Assembly: GCA_027605045.1 (NCBI GenBank)
Contig: JAQFWX010000030.1
Location: 310,001-374,000 of the forward strand
Direction of reading: 5' to 3'
DNA: 64,000 bases
Source: Phallus indusiatus
Lineage: Eukaryota > Basidiomycota > Agaricomycetes > Phallales > Phallaceae
How positions within the stretch are numbered: position 1 is the stretch's first letter; each line of letters begins with the position of its first letter. Both the position numbers and the translations under genes were made by a program. The notes under the pieces are model-generated. The model had not been told where the DNA came from, made no database searches, and worked only from the letters and a program-made list of their open reading frames with translations. Shown here piece by piece: positions 34,863 through 47,483 of this stretch.

Positions 34863-37800
34863 TCAAAATCTACTCAAAACAACACAACAACGAGTTTGTC
34901 CTTTGTGTATCAAAAAAGGGGGGTTTTGAGAATATACATTCCGGAATTAAACTCTATACGCACCAGCGCAAATAACAGCCCTCAACAACTTAACCCTTCC
35001 CAAACCTCTTTCTTCCTGTCCTATTCAATAGTAGGCGGATGAAATGAGCGTCGTGATGGTAAAGCGACTCCTGTGACGGGGTTGCCCTCTTCGCGGAGTA
35101 ACAGCCCACCCTCCGGCATGCCCTCGCCGAATTCACTCCTTTCCCCTTCGCAACTGGCACATGGAAGGAAAAAAGGCACAGCCATCTTCCTCTTGAATCC
35201 CCAATTGTGTATCTAATTTTACTCCTATGTTGGTTAAAAAGGAACCACTGAACTCCGGGTAAGATATTTGCTGTTGGGAGGACACAATTTTAAGAGATGT
35301 TTAAAAGAAAGGCCGATGACATGGTGAAGTCGTTTGTAGCTTCAGTAAAGGTATGGTGACCAACTGATCAGATTGAATAGATACTCATCAAATTATCTTC
35401 AGTAATTATACACCTAGAGCTTAACCTATCAAAACCAACCCTAAGCCTACGAAGGCAACGACATTCTAGGGTTTAAAGCTGTGTGGATACGCCTAATCAG
35501 TGGCCTGGAACAACTAAAATACACGAATATTCCCGCTTCATCAAAATGCGGCGCTCAATGTCGTGACAGCTTGCGAAACTAGTATGTAAGTAGGTGCATC
35601 TACCAGTGCGGCTGATGGCAACAATTCGCCTCGGCCCTGGATTCAACCGTATTGCCCGATAGGTTCATCTTTTTTTCTGGGGATTTATTTTGACACTTCT
35701 AAATCGATCCCACAGATTTGGATGTCTAGATGGTTATTTATAATGATGAGCTCATTGGCACTTAGCACATGAAGGATAACTATGACTCGCATCGTCTTCT
35801 TTCTTTTCGCAGTTCCACTCGGCGGCAATAAGTTTTAAATTCTTCTCTCGAAAAGATGTTCTCTTGGGAAAAAACTGCAATGAGCGGATCATTGTATTTG
35901 TTCTTGTTTCGTTTTCTTAAAGAATTTGCAAAATGACAATCTCACTGGGTGCTAGCAGTAGTCAAGCAATAAACGAGCACTGCTCCTATCTCCTGTTCTG
36001 GGTCACAGTGTGTATTTTGCCCCTTGATTTCTCATCCTTTTTCTTTTTTTGCTCATGAGAGGATCAGTGGATAAGGCCAAGGCTTACGGTATAATTCCAA
36101 GAATTTGGAAGATATCAATCACTAGACCACACAGCACCTAAACCGGATTTTCATGTCTCATACAATTCAATTGCGGAATACCGCTGCGGCGTCCTTGCAA
36201 ATTACTTAAAGTCACCACCAAATTAGCAATCGACACTAAACCTCTCCCCTCGCCTCGCTTAAAAAGTCAAATTAGATTCCTGATTAGTTTCACTCATTAC
36301 TGCATTTAGTAGGTTATACGGTTCTGATACGATCATTGCATAGCCACTGAGGTCCGATGCTTCCCGAGTAGCGAGTGGACCATTAGCGAAATGAAAGCCT
36401 CGAGGTTCCTGAAACCGAGATCCCTTTCCATATCTGTACATGTCAAAGAGCTTTTTAAGCCCAACTGCCACTGGTCTTTCGAAGTTATAACAGGTTGTAA
36501 CTGAAACTACCCAAATTCAAGGGCAACCAAAACGCCACGATATTTGAAAAAATAAGGGTTAAGACTTTGTTGGGACCTTTAGAGATTCGACTATTTTTCC
36601 GCTCGTGTCAGAACCAATTACTTTTTTTCCCTTTGAAAGTAAATAGATAACCGGGTATGAGGGTACCGTTGCTTCCGGGCACAACCTATGTCTCCCATAT
36701 AATTTTACCACATCCGGCCTTCTAGGAGGCTATTCGAGGGCTAAAGCTTTGTATATGCCTCGAGGTCCTTAATTCACGCAATTAATTTATTCCTTAAGAA
36801 GAATTTAATTAGACGCGTCATCTGAATGTTACACCATGAGTCAGTCATGGCTCCCACATGGCCACGCGACATCATTACAATACAGTGTATACATTCTTCC
36901 ATTATTACCGCATTCCCATTATTACCATATATTTGTTCAACCGTGTCGCTTCATGTCGGCTTTCTTTGGGCTGATGCTCCTCGTGCAACTCATGCAGATT
37001 AGATTTTGATAGGAAATCCGGGGGGATATGTACCGGAATGTGATGTACTGGTTAGCGGCATGTTTCGCCGTTTCGCCGTTTATCCCTTCTCCGCCTATGT
37101 ACAAATGTAGAATCAGTTCTCAATTTTTTTTTTCTGCAGATATGAGAAGAAGCTTCGAAAAGGAGTTTGTTGGCCGTAGGCACTTTATTTTATCACAAAG
37201 TCTGTGGTTCTTATTTGAAGGTTTTGATAGGAAGCCGGACCTTATGAGTCATACGTATTCATGAGCATATTCCTTGCTTTCAGCTCCAGAAGTAATTTCA
37301 ACTGAGCATACTTCAGTGGAAGTTCATGATTTGGCACTTCTTAGTTTCTTCGTTTACCGACAGAAGGGAGAAGCTCAATTGAAATGTCATGTCGTTTGGA
37401 AACCGTCACCAAGCCTCGGTAATTGATATATATGCATTCAGATTGTGGTACTGTGACACTTTTTGTGATCACAAAGGCTAAGGATTCATCGATTATTCAT
37501 CCATTTGTCCCTTTTTTTTGTAATGTCTGAATTATAAGAGGAGGCCAAGGCACAAGGGTCGAAGTGCGTTTGTCACGTTTCGAACTGACGTTCAATAGCC
37601 TGTTCATAAGCTTAAAATCAGCCTCTTTAAGTCTCCATACAACATTCACTTTGATGTTGATATTAATGAAGGACGAAATTCCCTATTCGTTCCAAAAGCT
37701 TTTTGTGTCTGTACTATTGGTCCGTATGCAAGCGAACTGAAGCTACATATATTTATAGCTAGCTAGGCGAGCGTGTACAGACTTATGGCCTGATAAGTAA

Positions 37801-38130
37801 TGAGCGCCGGTTGGCACGAGAAGTGATTCTGAGGGCCCGTGGCATAATGACGCCGGAGGCAGATCTCGAGATCTATATTAGAAATGAAATCCGGAAATTT
37901 ATCAATAGGGGCTTCTAATATTGACAGTAATTATTGTTATCATAGTTCTGAAATTTCACCAAATGTAGATGAAGGAGTCAGATCTGCAGTGCACACACAT
38001 GTCACATTACAAAAACTTCCAAGAAAACTATTTCAACAAAATCATCAAGGTTAATAGTACATTAAGTATGTGCTTCAGACGCAAGGCTTGTAGTCGCGTT
38101 ACACAACAATAACACAAAATGGCATCAATT
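34863..38130. other. 3.3-kb gene-poor stretch
   Basis: A minus frame of 70 codons at 36259-36471 (MAVGLKKLFDMYRYGKGSRF at its start) reads coding-like but matches nothing I know and has no obvious partner exon. Frame 37028-37264 is unconvincing. The rest has stops in all frames. No RNA gene seen. Confidence 0.4.
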
Positions 38131-40483
38131 TCAAATGCTTTGAGGGAAAACAAACACGTCGTTTGTGGCCGAAGTGCTTTTGATTTGCCTCAAGCGGGTA
38201 TAGTTACGGACCCCGTAATACTTATTATTGACTAATGATGAATTATTAATTATGTCTAAAGAAGCTGAACATGCTGAAAGAAAGCTCACAATCTTCAAGC
38301 CTGTTGTCTCTGAAACCCGGGTACGCACTAGTTGTGTAAAGGAAAGGAATACCTTTAGCATGAGAACCGAGCTCGAAAGTAGACATCGGTAACTCACCCG
38401 AACGTGGTACCTGGCATATGAGAAGTTATAGTATTAACCATATCTGAGACAAATTAATTATACTCAGTAAGAAACTGACGCGAAATAGATCCCAAACTTA
38501 CCATCCAAGAAAGTATAACCGTAATCAGGATAAGGTGGCGGCACGCGTGCATCAGCATTAAATTCAATGAACCAGAACGCGTCCCTCCAACCAAAGGAAT
38601 TTGAGCCAGCAAAGGGAAGGACCGAGTCTTTCCCTCCGAGCAATTTGATTGCCACATACCAATCCTTTCCAAAAAATTGAAGTTAAAAAACCGTGGTAGT
38701 TTTTTTTAAAAAAACTCACAAGATGAATCTCGGCAGATTCTTTCCTGGCCGCGTATTTCATGAATGCGATGAGCGCAGCTTCGTTAAGTTCTGGACTCAT
38801 CAATGATTTAATATAAAAAGAAACCAAAGGATCAGGAGGAGGCGGCGTAACCGCAGCTGCTCCGCCGGTGCCAGACTTAGAGTCGACAGGTAGTTTCACC
38901 GGCAAGCCAGGACTGATGACCCTGTTGAGATAATTATGTTCCGCTAAACCAACTATTTGGAAGTTAATCAAAGTAAAGAAACTAAGATATCGGAATACTA
39001 AGTATACGCACTCGCAGAACCAGCGATATCAAGTGCACCCCCAGCAACACCAAGAACACCTTCAAGAACACCTGTAACCAAATTTCCTGCTAATTCAGGA
39101 ATTTGGCCCGGAAATTGTCCTGTTAGTCCACCAGTGAGACCTGAAACAACGTCTGTTACAACATTGCCGGCGAGACCAACAGCATCTTTGACAAGCGATC
39201 CAATTGCTCTCGCAAGAGCGACCGAGTCTCCGGTTAACGTAGGATCAGCCGCACCACGAGCGTTGCTGGCGTAATAATTGCTACTTATTGTAGCAGCATA
39301 GTGGTTAGAAAAGAAAGTAGCGGGATCTGGCGCTGGAAAAGGTATTGCCTCGTTATTAGCATCAGAGATCTTTTTCGTTTCGGTTTCTTCAATCCCGAGA
39401 GTCTTCTTCAAGAATGGTTCGATGATTTCGTAATACGTTACTCGGTCTCCGTAATAAGTTCCTCTAACAGTGAGAGCTACTTTATCGGGCTCGTTTCCTC
39501 TGTCGACACGAAATTGGAAGCCGAGTTCCTTAGGAACAGAGTTTGTATTATTAGCTGCAAGCTGAAATTTCAAAACAGCAGCGGCCGCCTCTTGATATGT
39601 CATCACACGGATATATTGGTAATCATGGGCGAAATCGGGGGCCGGATGTGTGTTGTATGTAAGTGAGGTAGCAATGGCGAACGACGGTGCCGCTCCTCTC
39701 AGAGCCTAACCGGGATTACCGTCAGCTAACACTCAAGTGAGTCGAATTGAACTATAACTACGTACCCAAAACAAGTCCGGATTGGAATCCTCGGAGCTGA
39801 CTTTCTGAGTCCCGTCATCTGTCACGATGTTCATTGAATGAATGGCGTCGCAATTTAGTCCCCACATGCGAGAGGCAAAGCCATAGCCACCAAAAGCTAT
39901 TCATGATGTATTAATAAGCTGACAGTCAAATATTCAAAGCAGATGGTTGCTTTACATGAATGACCGCCCAAACCAACGTCAAAGCAAATGCCATGAGCAA
40001 TCGCACGGTTATACTTTTCAAGCGCGGCATGTACATCGCGAAGTCTACATCCGGTCTGGAACGTGATACGGTGGGTCGCAGGATCGTAGTCGACTTTTTT
40101 CAGCTTGGCAAGGTCAATGACCAGGGCCCCATGAGATCCACCGATACCGTTGGCTATCGAGCCGTGCTGTGTTTATCAAGTTAAGTTGGGAGCAATGTAC
40201 TTGTTCTGGCCTGACTCACTCCTCCAGAGAGAGCGACTACACGCTGTCTACATTTCTTACCGAGTTGAACAATTTTGGCCACCTGTTCGGGGCTGGTTGG
40301 AAAGGTGATACCTTGAGGGTACACTGTCAATCGTTTATTCCCTATGAGGGTGGGTTAGCAGACGTTTTTTTATCTCACGTTGGCGCAATACTCACGGGGA
40401 GTAGGACTAATATACGCGGCTGAATCGGGAAAGAGTGCGTCAATGCCAGCCTTTTTCAACTCATCTCGGATATTGAGAGACAT
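38131..40483 (-). CDS. FAD-linked oxidase, berberine-bridge type, copy 2
   Basis: Paralogue of the gene at 11322 with matching intron positions. The start MSLNIRDELKKAGIDALFP is at 40483. Key sites are kept: SGGHGSIANGIGG with the FAD-linking His, and AHGICFDVGLGGHS with the second flavin-linking Cys. The end NKYYGVRNYTRLRQIKSTS has one more residue in the BBE motif than copy 1 (YYG-VR-NY against YYG-A-NY). Between the FAD domain and the C-terminal part, about 39190-39000, it carries some 50 extra residues rich in Gly, Val, Leu and Ala (GLTGGLTGQFPGQIPELAGN) that copy 1 lacks. The following exon begins IGLAEHNYLNRVISPGLPVK. All joints are in frame, so the gene appears intact. The substrate cannot be told from the sequence. 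Confidence 0.8.
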
Positions 40484-43023
40484 ATCAGACGAAGGGATAC
40501 TTGAGGCTCTTCGTAAAGAAAGTAAGACTGAAGTCTTCAGAAAAAGAGGAAATATATCTCCTCTTTTTATACGCTCGAGATATTCCATTAACGGCAACGT
40601 CGGAAACAGAAGAGCTCCGGGAGATGTATGTGAAATGGAGGTGGTGTTGACTGAATGGATCGATGAGAACTAAGGTGGGGAATGTATTGCCAAGGTTCAG
40701 CACATGATCAACGCGAGCAGTCGACAGCCATTGCCGCCATATGCAACCCCTAGGAATTCCGCTTCGAGCACATAACGAAGATTGTGATTAAGCACAGAAG
40801 CATGAATAATAGTCTCCTTAGGTGGCTAAGACGATAATCTAATATAGATCCAAGATGGGGTGTCAGACAGCCAGTGACCCGAATAAGCAAACTCACCCAA
40901 TGAAGGGTTAGAAAATATGGAAATATAGTTGAATAACTTGTTACGTTGAATTCCCATCGACGTACTGTCATATATGACATCGATGACACCTATTTACTTG
41001 CGGCTATACGATTGTCGATTGGCGTATTTGTTGAGAAGATATGAGACGGAAAAACTCAGTGTCCGACCTGAGAAGACTAATGAACCCCTCAATTGTTATT
41101 CAAGACTTTGATCTGTCACCGGCACCACTTCGTGAACGTAACCCATACGCTGAACCTTCGACATCTTTGCCACACATGTTCCGTGAACGGATGACCTGAT
41201 CGATAAAAATATAAACTGCAGCAAGTTTACAGAACATGTACACTTACGAGAATAATATTGTTAGTTGTGAAACTATTCCAAGATAGCCTGGAGAAAGACA
41301 TGAGAGTTTGAAGTAGGTTTTGTTGGACGGACTGAGAAAGCCACATGCACACGTAATGTATGTGTGTGAAACGATGTTATCCTTATGAAGAACAAGTGCA
41401 GAAGCTCGATAAAAAATGGTTGGCAGCTTAACTGTTATTGGTCAGCGGCAATGTTTCGCCATGATCTGGTTTAGATCAGACGAAAATTGAATGCCCAAGA
41501 CTGAACCTAAAGTTCAGACACATCGATGACCAAATAAACGAATAGTCTAACCGGTTTAACTTTGTTGCAATTGCTCCCGCGAAATATGTAACGGCTAGCA
41601 CTATGAGGCAATGCTCCTATGATTTATCATTTCGCGGAGATCACATAACCCCGTCGTAGAATTTCCTCGAATAGTGCCTAGCAAAACTGCGTTCGTTCAT
41701 TCGGCACGTCGATGGTGTGATCACAGTTTTCTCCACAGTTTTAACTTCTCGCGTAAGCTGTTTTTTTTTGGAATGAAGGATATGAATAAAACGATGTGGA
41801 GCTGAGAAAGATAATATGGGACGCCGTAGCATTGGTTCAGTGTTTCATTAGGTGTACTTCTGTGTACTCATACGCATGGACAACCGTGGACAACCTGGTC
41901 AAAGACTGTAGTGTTGTGTTGAAAACATATGCTTAGTAATACGGCACAGCACGTGTTTTATGTGACTGAATAAGTCACAGCACCCATAAGCTTTAATATT
42001 TTAACTTTCAGTTTCTCTCTCTCTCTTGTCCAATGTGTTCAGCCCGTTGGACAAATTCGGGTCAAAATCATGTCTGGTAGAGTCAAAAATACATTCCACG
42101 AAAATAATAGGCGTAACTTTTAGAGACGTAATTGACAACTCTATTACGGCAAATGTTAGAAAAAGAGCGTAGGCGCGAAGGAGCGTGAAGACAAAAAAGA
42201 GGGGAGAATTGTGTGGCCGGCCAAACAACAGCGTTAACGGCGTTATCCCAGTCGGTTGCGCTCCTGATGAAATCCTTATCAGAAAATTCCAAAACGTTCC
42301 GAATACGAGGGAGGAAGATTACATACACGGTTCACAGCAGCATGTATCAAAGGAGTCTGCTGCGCATGGTAATCTCTCTGCAGGACAGATGTCCGGACAA
42401 ATTTGGATACGCCTCGGGGCGGCAAGTGCCATAACGACAAATGTCAAAACGGCAGTTGAAGTACGGATGTTGAATAACATTTTTGATTTTAGTATAATTC
42501 GCAGAGTGTTTTGGAGTGCGCAAAAGAAGGTGCGATTGAAGTTTGGGGTTTGAAAATTATTGCTTACGATGAAACGGCAGGTTTTATACGGTTTCTAGGG
42601 GGCAAAAATATCTACCTCGTATGCTTATTTATCTCTACTAATTTCGATATGGAGACAGGGTCGCGGCATCCGAGTGGTCAACTTCGGGCATGTTTCATAT
42701 CCCAATATATTCGATGTGGAGGAGTGCGCAGGGCCGACAGAGTCTGATACATATGTAGGGAGGGGTTTGTACATTTGTATGTATACGCACGCTCAAACAT
42801 TTCCAGTACCAGGATGGCTTAATACAACCACGACGGGCTCTCAATTGACATTTAGGCTACTAGGTAACCTCACTGATACGCAAAAATCTCTACTCCTTGA
42901 TTCTTGAGAAGGAAAGCCTCAATATCAGCTCAGTTTGTCACGTTCGTTCGATATTAGTTTGCTTCAAGTACGTTCGTGTTGCTATATCTACCCATATAAT
43001 CATATAACCCTAAGTCCCCTTAT
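40484..43023. other. Intergenic with a possible decayed + strand gene at 42.2-42.9 kb
   Basis: At 42185-42907 three + strand frames each look coding in part: ALTALSQSVALLMKSLSENS, then SAAHGNLSAGQMSGQIWIRL in another frame, then VSYPNIFDVEECAGPTESDT near 42700. I could not join them with convincing splice sites; they may be a frameshifted relic. The rest shows nothing. Confidence 0.3.
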
Positions 43024-44111
43024 TCAAAGCACCTCGTTTATTAGTGCACTGAATGCGCTCGCGCCAACACTAACCATCGCAGCCACCTTCTTATCACGAG
43101 CGGCCTTCTGCACAGCTTCAGGTTCTTCCGTTTTGTCCTGTTTTCCACCCCACAACTTAGAAAGTTTAGATGGTTTCTTTTTAGATTTTTCCTGACTGGG
43201 TGACCGTGTGTCTGCGTCAAGTTTCGCTCGTTTCTGTGTCAATTCGGCGGTGGCCCTGGTTTGCCAGGCGATGAAGATATTTTTTCTTCCGTAATCCGGA
43301 TACGCGGGAAACGCCGATCTTGGAATCGGTGCAGGGAATGGAAGGTCGGTCGCTGGATCTCTCAGCTTGAACACTTTTAGCATCTTGTTCCAGTACTAAC
43401 GCGCTCATCTTCACTTCTGAAAGAGAGAGATGTAAAAATCGAACAAACCTGATGACATTCTTCTGGATTCGCCCGGATCTCGAATACACGTAGGTGCAAA
43501 TAGCCCCTCCTATCCAGGACTGGTGCACTTTTTCCATTCAGCTAAAAATGTTGAGGTAAGTCAATCTAGATTCTGGGATAATTCTAGAGTATTGACGCAC
43601 GCTATAAGGTATCCCGATATTATCGTATAAAGACGACAGGTGTTGAGTAACTACTTCGCTCTATAACTTTGGCTTGAGTCAAACATATAAGGACGATCAG
43701 CTTGGTGACGTCAAACCGACCACTTCTGCGTCATGTCCCAAGGCAATATTCTCCCAAAACATCTTCTCCGGCTCGATCATTCTTGTTCCTCTAGACTGAG
43801 GGCAGTTATGATCGACGTAAAAGAATAGACCGTCTACCATTTTGCATAGTGTTTCCGACGGATAGCCTGCTTGGTCAATCAAACTGAATAGCGCGGTACA
43901 TGATCAAGTCAATTTATAGTTGAAGGAACATCGGTACAAACCTCCCATAGAACAGCGTTGGATCTTGTCCTGATAGATTGAACTGCACTGGAACATATGT
44001 AGCAGATTGTAAAGGTGGCTGATTGGGATCGCGCGGATGTCTCTCGTGGGTTTTATCATCGGCTGCTTGATTCAGAGATTTTTGGCTTTGGACATTATTG
44101 GTGCTTGACAT
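43024..44111 (-). CDS. LFDQGGYPSE-family protein (DUF7514-like), third copy
   Basis: Five-exon gene with the same splice phases as the 24834 copy. Exon 1 (44111-43942) MSSTNNVQSQKSLNQAADDK...FYG; exon 2 from 43883, LIDQAGYPSETLCKMVDGLF and IEPEKMFW; then a short exon SEVVTQHLSSLYDNIGIPYS, an exon with PVLDRRGYLHLRVFEIRANP, and the last exon VFKLRDPATDLPFPAPIPRS to 43024. The C-terminal tail is long, Lys-rich (KKKPSKLSKLWGGK) and ends in an Ala/Ser/Val segment. It appears intact and is the nearest relative of the 21546 pseudogene. Function unknown. Confidence 0.7.
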
Positions 44112-45279
44112 TTTTCACAGGGCGACGACACAAGGGTGAACAGAGAGAAAGGAAGAAACAAGCAACACGTTGATGTACTTGATTTATAGGAAAATTTAGC
44201 CTCGACATTTGACATGTATGTACATATATATATTCAGGAACGCGAACAAGCGATGTCGGCTGAACCAATCCCGTTTTGAATGATATGGAATTGATATTTT
44301 TACTGTGCTTCCTAGAAGATCTGATATCGAGAACATGTCATACAATGGATTGTTGGTAATATAAAATGAGAGTTATTCAATCGTAACTGTAAGTATCAGT
44401 AATTACTTGATCTGGGCCACTGAGCATTGACAACTTAGGATACTGCTTAGAGTATAAAGGAATTGAACCGTAGCATGTGTTTACAAAGCTATTCAGCTCG
44501 ATGCTCGCTGTTGATAAAGATCGTGATATATATTTGATTGAAGGATCTTCGTCGTAAAGGAAGATGATTCAACGTTGACATTTAGTTACCTGTTGATACC
44601 ATTCTCACAGGCACAGCTTCTGCAATTAAAATTGTTCAACAAGTCATCACGAACTCAAGTACGAAAACTTGCGAGAAAGGAGCTGAAAGGGAGTGTCTAT
44701 GGCAGGGTTGAAAAAGGGAGTTCGACATCAATTTTCCAAGTTAGCGACTGAAGTACTGACGCGCGCGGATGAGTCTGCTGTCCGATGACGACATAATGCG
44801 AAAGAGACTGGGATGGAAAGGTAGACCAAGATGGGATACAGATGAGTATGACTCAAAAGAATGCCAGGGGGTTTCGTCTCGTGGGCAGTAATAGGCAGTA
44901 ATGAACCCAGATTACTTGAAAGATAAAAAAAATCTGTTGAGTTTCGGCTTGGTTTCGGCTACACCATCACCTAGGCGATGACGGTAAACGAACGGTAAGC
45001 GCGAGTTTCAAAGCAACTATAAAGCAACTATAGTCACACTGTCACTTTTTCTCTAAACACTTGAACTTACTCTCGGAGCTCAAGGTATGTACGTCACTCG
45101 GACAAAACCATCTTTACTACTTCTTTATTTGGCTATGCCCATAGCTACTCTTCCTTAGGTATGAGACTTCGATATTACTTGATTTTCTACTCCAAGTGAA
45201 CTGAGAAAAGTTTTAAAAGCCGCGCGCTATATAGAAAAAGAAAGCTGCAGCTGTACGAGCGAACCGTCAAAGTGCGATT
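44112..45279. other. Intergenic; promoter of the first Gag-like gene
   Basis: No gene seen. From about 44880 the sequence resembles 46210-46582 (AGTAATGAACCC, CTGTTGAGTTTCGG, CACCATCACC), marking the upstream part of the tandem duplicate. A TATA-like CTATATAG lies at 45227-45234. Confidence 0.5.
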
Positions 45280-45993
45280 TTGTTCGATCAACCCTCAGAA
45301 TCGGCAACGTCATCGAATTCGAAGAGCATGAAACCGTGGGACCCTCCAGACTGGATTATTGATTGTCCACCGAAAATAATACTTACTGGTGCTGAGAACT
45401 GGCTTATATGGAGCAAGAGCTTGACAATGTTCTTCAGAATCGCTCAAGTATTGGACGTCGTGATCGGTGAAGAGACAGCGCCACCTCGTGGTTCGCCCGA
45501 ATATAGTGAATGGGATGCAAAGGATATGTTCGCATCGACCATCATACTCAATAGTATTGATCATTCGAAAATCTCTATACCGTCTTACGGTATGAGCGCA
45601 CCCGAGATGTGGCGAAAACTTCGACACATGTATCAGCAAATTGGTTCGGTATCCATCGTTCTGTGGATGCGAAAGCTCGTCCAAGTTGCTGAAGCATCTA
45701 CGAGTTCAAGCTTGAGAGCCCACATTAGAAAGTTCGAATCAGCACTTGCGCATCTCGCCTATGCTGGGGTGGAGTTCCCGGAGCACACTCAATCTTACTT
45801 TCTTTTATCCACTCTCCCGGGCGACCACTCTTGGGCGAGATTTATTTCGAATATGCAGATCAATGAGAGTACAACATTGACCTCGACGATATCGGCGATT
45901 CTTGGAGAAATTCACATTCGCGAAATAGCGAACTCAATACAAGCAAACAGGAGGGCCATACCTAATACTCAGACACGACGAGCGAGACAATAA
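45280..45993 (+). CDS. Stand-alone copia-type Gag-like protein (UBN2-like), copy 1
   Basis: Single-exon ORF of 237 residues. ILTGAENWLIWSKSLTMFF near residue 34 is the LxGxNYxxW-type opening of Ty1/copia Gag (UBN2/Retrotran_gag families), followed by EMWRKLRHMYQQ, FESALAHLAYAGVEFPEH, SYFLLSTLPG and a basic end (NTQTRRARQ). No CCHC knuckle, protease, integrase or reverse transcriptase follows in any frame, and no LTRs were found. It has its own promoter-like CTATATAG and an intact frame, which is unusual for a dead retroelement. A tandem paralogue starts 590 bp downstream. Domestication is inference. Confidence 0.7.
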   Translation: MFDQPSESATSSNSKSMKPWDPPDWIIDCPPKIILTGAENWLIWSKSLTMFFRIAQVLDVVIGEETAPPRGSPEYSEWDAKDMFASTIILNSIDHSKISIPSYGMSAPEMWRKLRHMYQQIGSVSIVLWMRKLVQVAEASTSSSLRAHIRKFESALAHLAYAGVEFPEHTQSYFLLSTLPGDHSWARFISNMQINESTTLTSTISAILGEIHIREIANSIQANRRAIPNTQTRRARQ

Positions 45994-46582
45994 TGGTAGG
46001 AAAATACCCGTAACACAAGTTCAGAAGTTTTGAGTTAACATCTGCCAGTATCATAGAGATTTGAAGGATGATAATGGCTTTTTGGCGCAGCATTGATATT
46101 TCCAACAATTAAATTACAATCCATTTGATAATTCCTCGTCTCACACGTACTAGTAGTACCTTCTTCAATGGAGAGTAGACCATACAAATCGATACATCTG
46201 GATTTCCCAGAACTCTCGCCCATAAGCAATAATGAACCCGAACACTTCAAAAAGATCTGTTGAGTTTCGGTTGTACCATCACCAAGGCGGCGATGGTAAA
46301 CAGTAAGCGCGGTTTAAAACCAACTATATAGTCACACTGTCACTAGCAATTCCCGTTTAAACGCTTGAACTTACTCCGAGCTGACTCCAAGTTCAAGGTG
46401 CGTTACTCGACCAAAATGTGTGTCTTTAGTTGGTTATGCTCATATAGCTATTGTTTATTAGGTATGAGACTCTATCACTCATTTTATACTCCGAGCGAAC
46501 TTTGAAAGCTGCGCGCTATATAGAAAACTGAAGCGGCAAAGAAAAGCTGTAACGCGAACGAACGAACCGTTGAATTATTATT
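45994..46582. other. Spacer between the two Gag-like genes
   Basis: The 3' part of gene 1 (about 46020-46170) resembles the 3' region of gene 2 (47336-47445), sharing AATCCATTTGATAAT and CCTCGTCTCACA. The 5' part resembles the leader of gene 1, with CTATATAG at 46516-46523. This shows a tandem duplication of about 1.3 kb that includes promoter and terminator. Confidence 0.65.
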
Positions 46583-47335
46583 GTGATGTTGCTCGATCAA
46601 CCCTCGGAATTACCCACGTCATCCAATTTGAAGAGTGCGAAGCAATTCCATCCTCCAAGCTGGATTTATGATTTTCTACAGAAGATATCACTTACTGGTA
46701 ACGAGAACTGGCTTGCATGGAGCATGATCTCGCAGGATATATTTGAAGTTGCCGGTGTGTGGGATGTCGTGATCGGTAAAGAGACAGCACCACCTCTTGA
46801 TTCGTCCGAATATGACGAATGGGAATCAAAGGATGGTTTCGCATCGTTCGTCATACTGAGTAGCGTTGACCCAAAAATTATAACGCCACTTGTCGATAAG
46901 AACGCATTCGAAATGTGGCGAGACCTTCGAGACATGTATCAGCAAACTGATCCGGTATCCATCGTCCTGTGGATGCGAAAGCTCGTCCGAATCGCTGATG
47001 CATCGACGGATCTGAGAATCCATATTCAAGACTTCGAAGTAGCACTTGCTCATCTGGCGTATGCTGGGGTGGAGTTCCCGGAGCACATCCAATCTTTCTT
47101 TCTTCTATCCACTCTTTCGAAAAACAGCATGGGCTTCGATTCCTGGACGAGATTTATTTCGAATATGCAGATCAACGAGAGTACGACATTGTCCTCGACG
47201 ATAGCAGCGATTCTTGCGGAAATTCGAACCCGCGAAATGGCGGACTCATTCAAAGCAAACGAGAAAGCCGCCAATAATACTCAGAAACGACGGCACAAAC
47301 GTAATGGCAGGAAATCTGAAAAATACCGCCCTTGA
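46583..47335 (+). CDS. Stand-alone copia-type Gag-like protein (UBN2-like), copy 2
   Basis: Single-exon ORF of 250 residues, paralogous over its whole length to copy 1. Shared blocks: SLTGNENWLAWS, FEMWRDLRDMYQQTDPVSIV, LWMRKLVRIADAST, LAHLAYAGVEFPEH, RFISNMQINESTTLSSTIAA. The C-terminus is more basic (KRRHKRNGRKSEKYRP), suited to nucleic acid binding or nuclear import. A second Met lies one codon in (MMLL). As with copy 1, no other retroelement domain is present. Divergence from copy 1 is substantial at protein level while both frames stay open, which suggests selection. Confidence 0.7.
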   Translation: MMLLDQPSELPTSSNLKSAKQFHPPSWIYDFLQKISLTGNENWLAWSMISQDIFEVAGVWDVVIGKETAPPLDSSEYDEWESKDGFASFVILSSVDPKIITPLVDKNAFEMWRDLRDMYQQTDPVSIVLWMRKLVRIADASTDLRIHIQDFEVALAHLAYAGVEFPEHIQSFFLLSTLSKNSMGFDSWTRFISNMQINESTTLSSTIAAILAEIRTREMADSFKANEKAANNTQKRRHKRNGRKSEKYRP

Positions 47336-47483
47336 CGCAAGCTCGATAGTTTTAAGTCGACATTTACCAGCATTATGAAAATAATGGCTATAATAATCCA
47401 TTTGATAATACCTCGTCTCACATGTGTACTTTCTTCTACCATTGATACATACTTGGTACACCTTATACAGAGCACAAACAACC

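Noticed and set aside
36259..36471. 70-codon minus frame of coding-like composition
   Set aside because: No partner exon, promoter or family found; kept only as a note in the intergenic entry.
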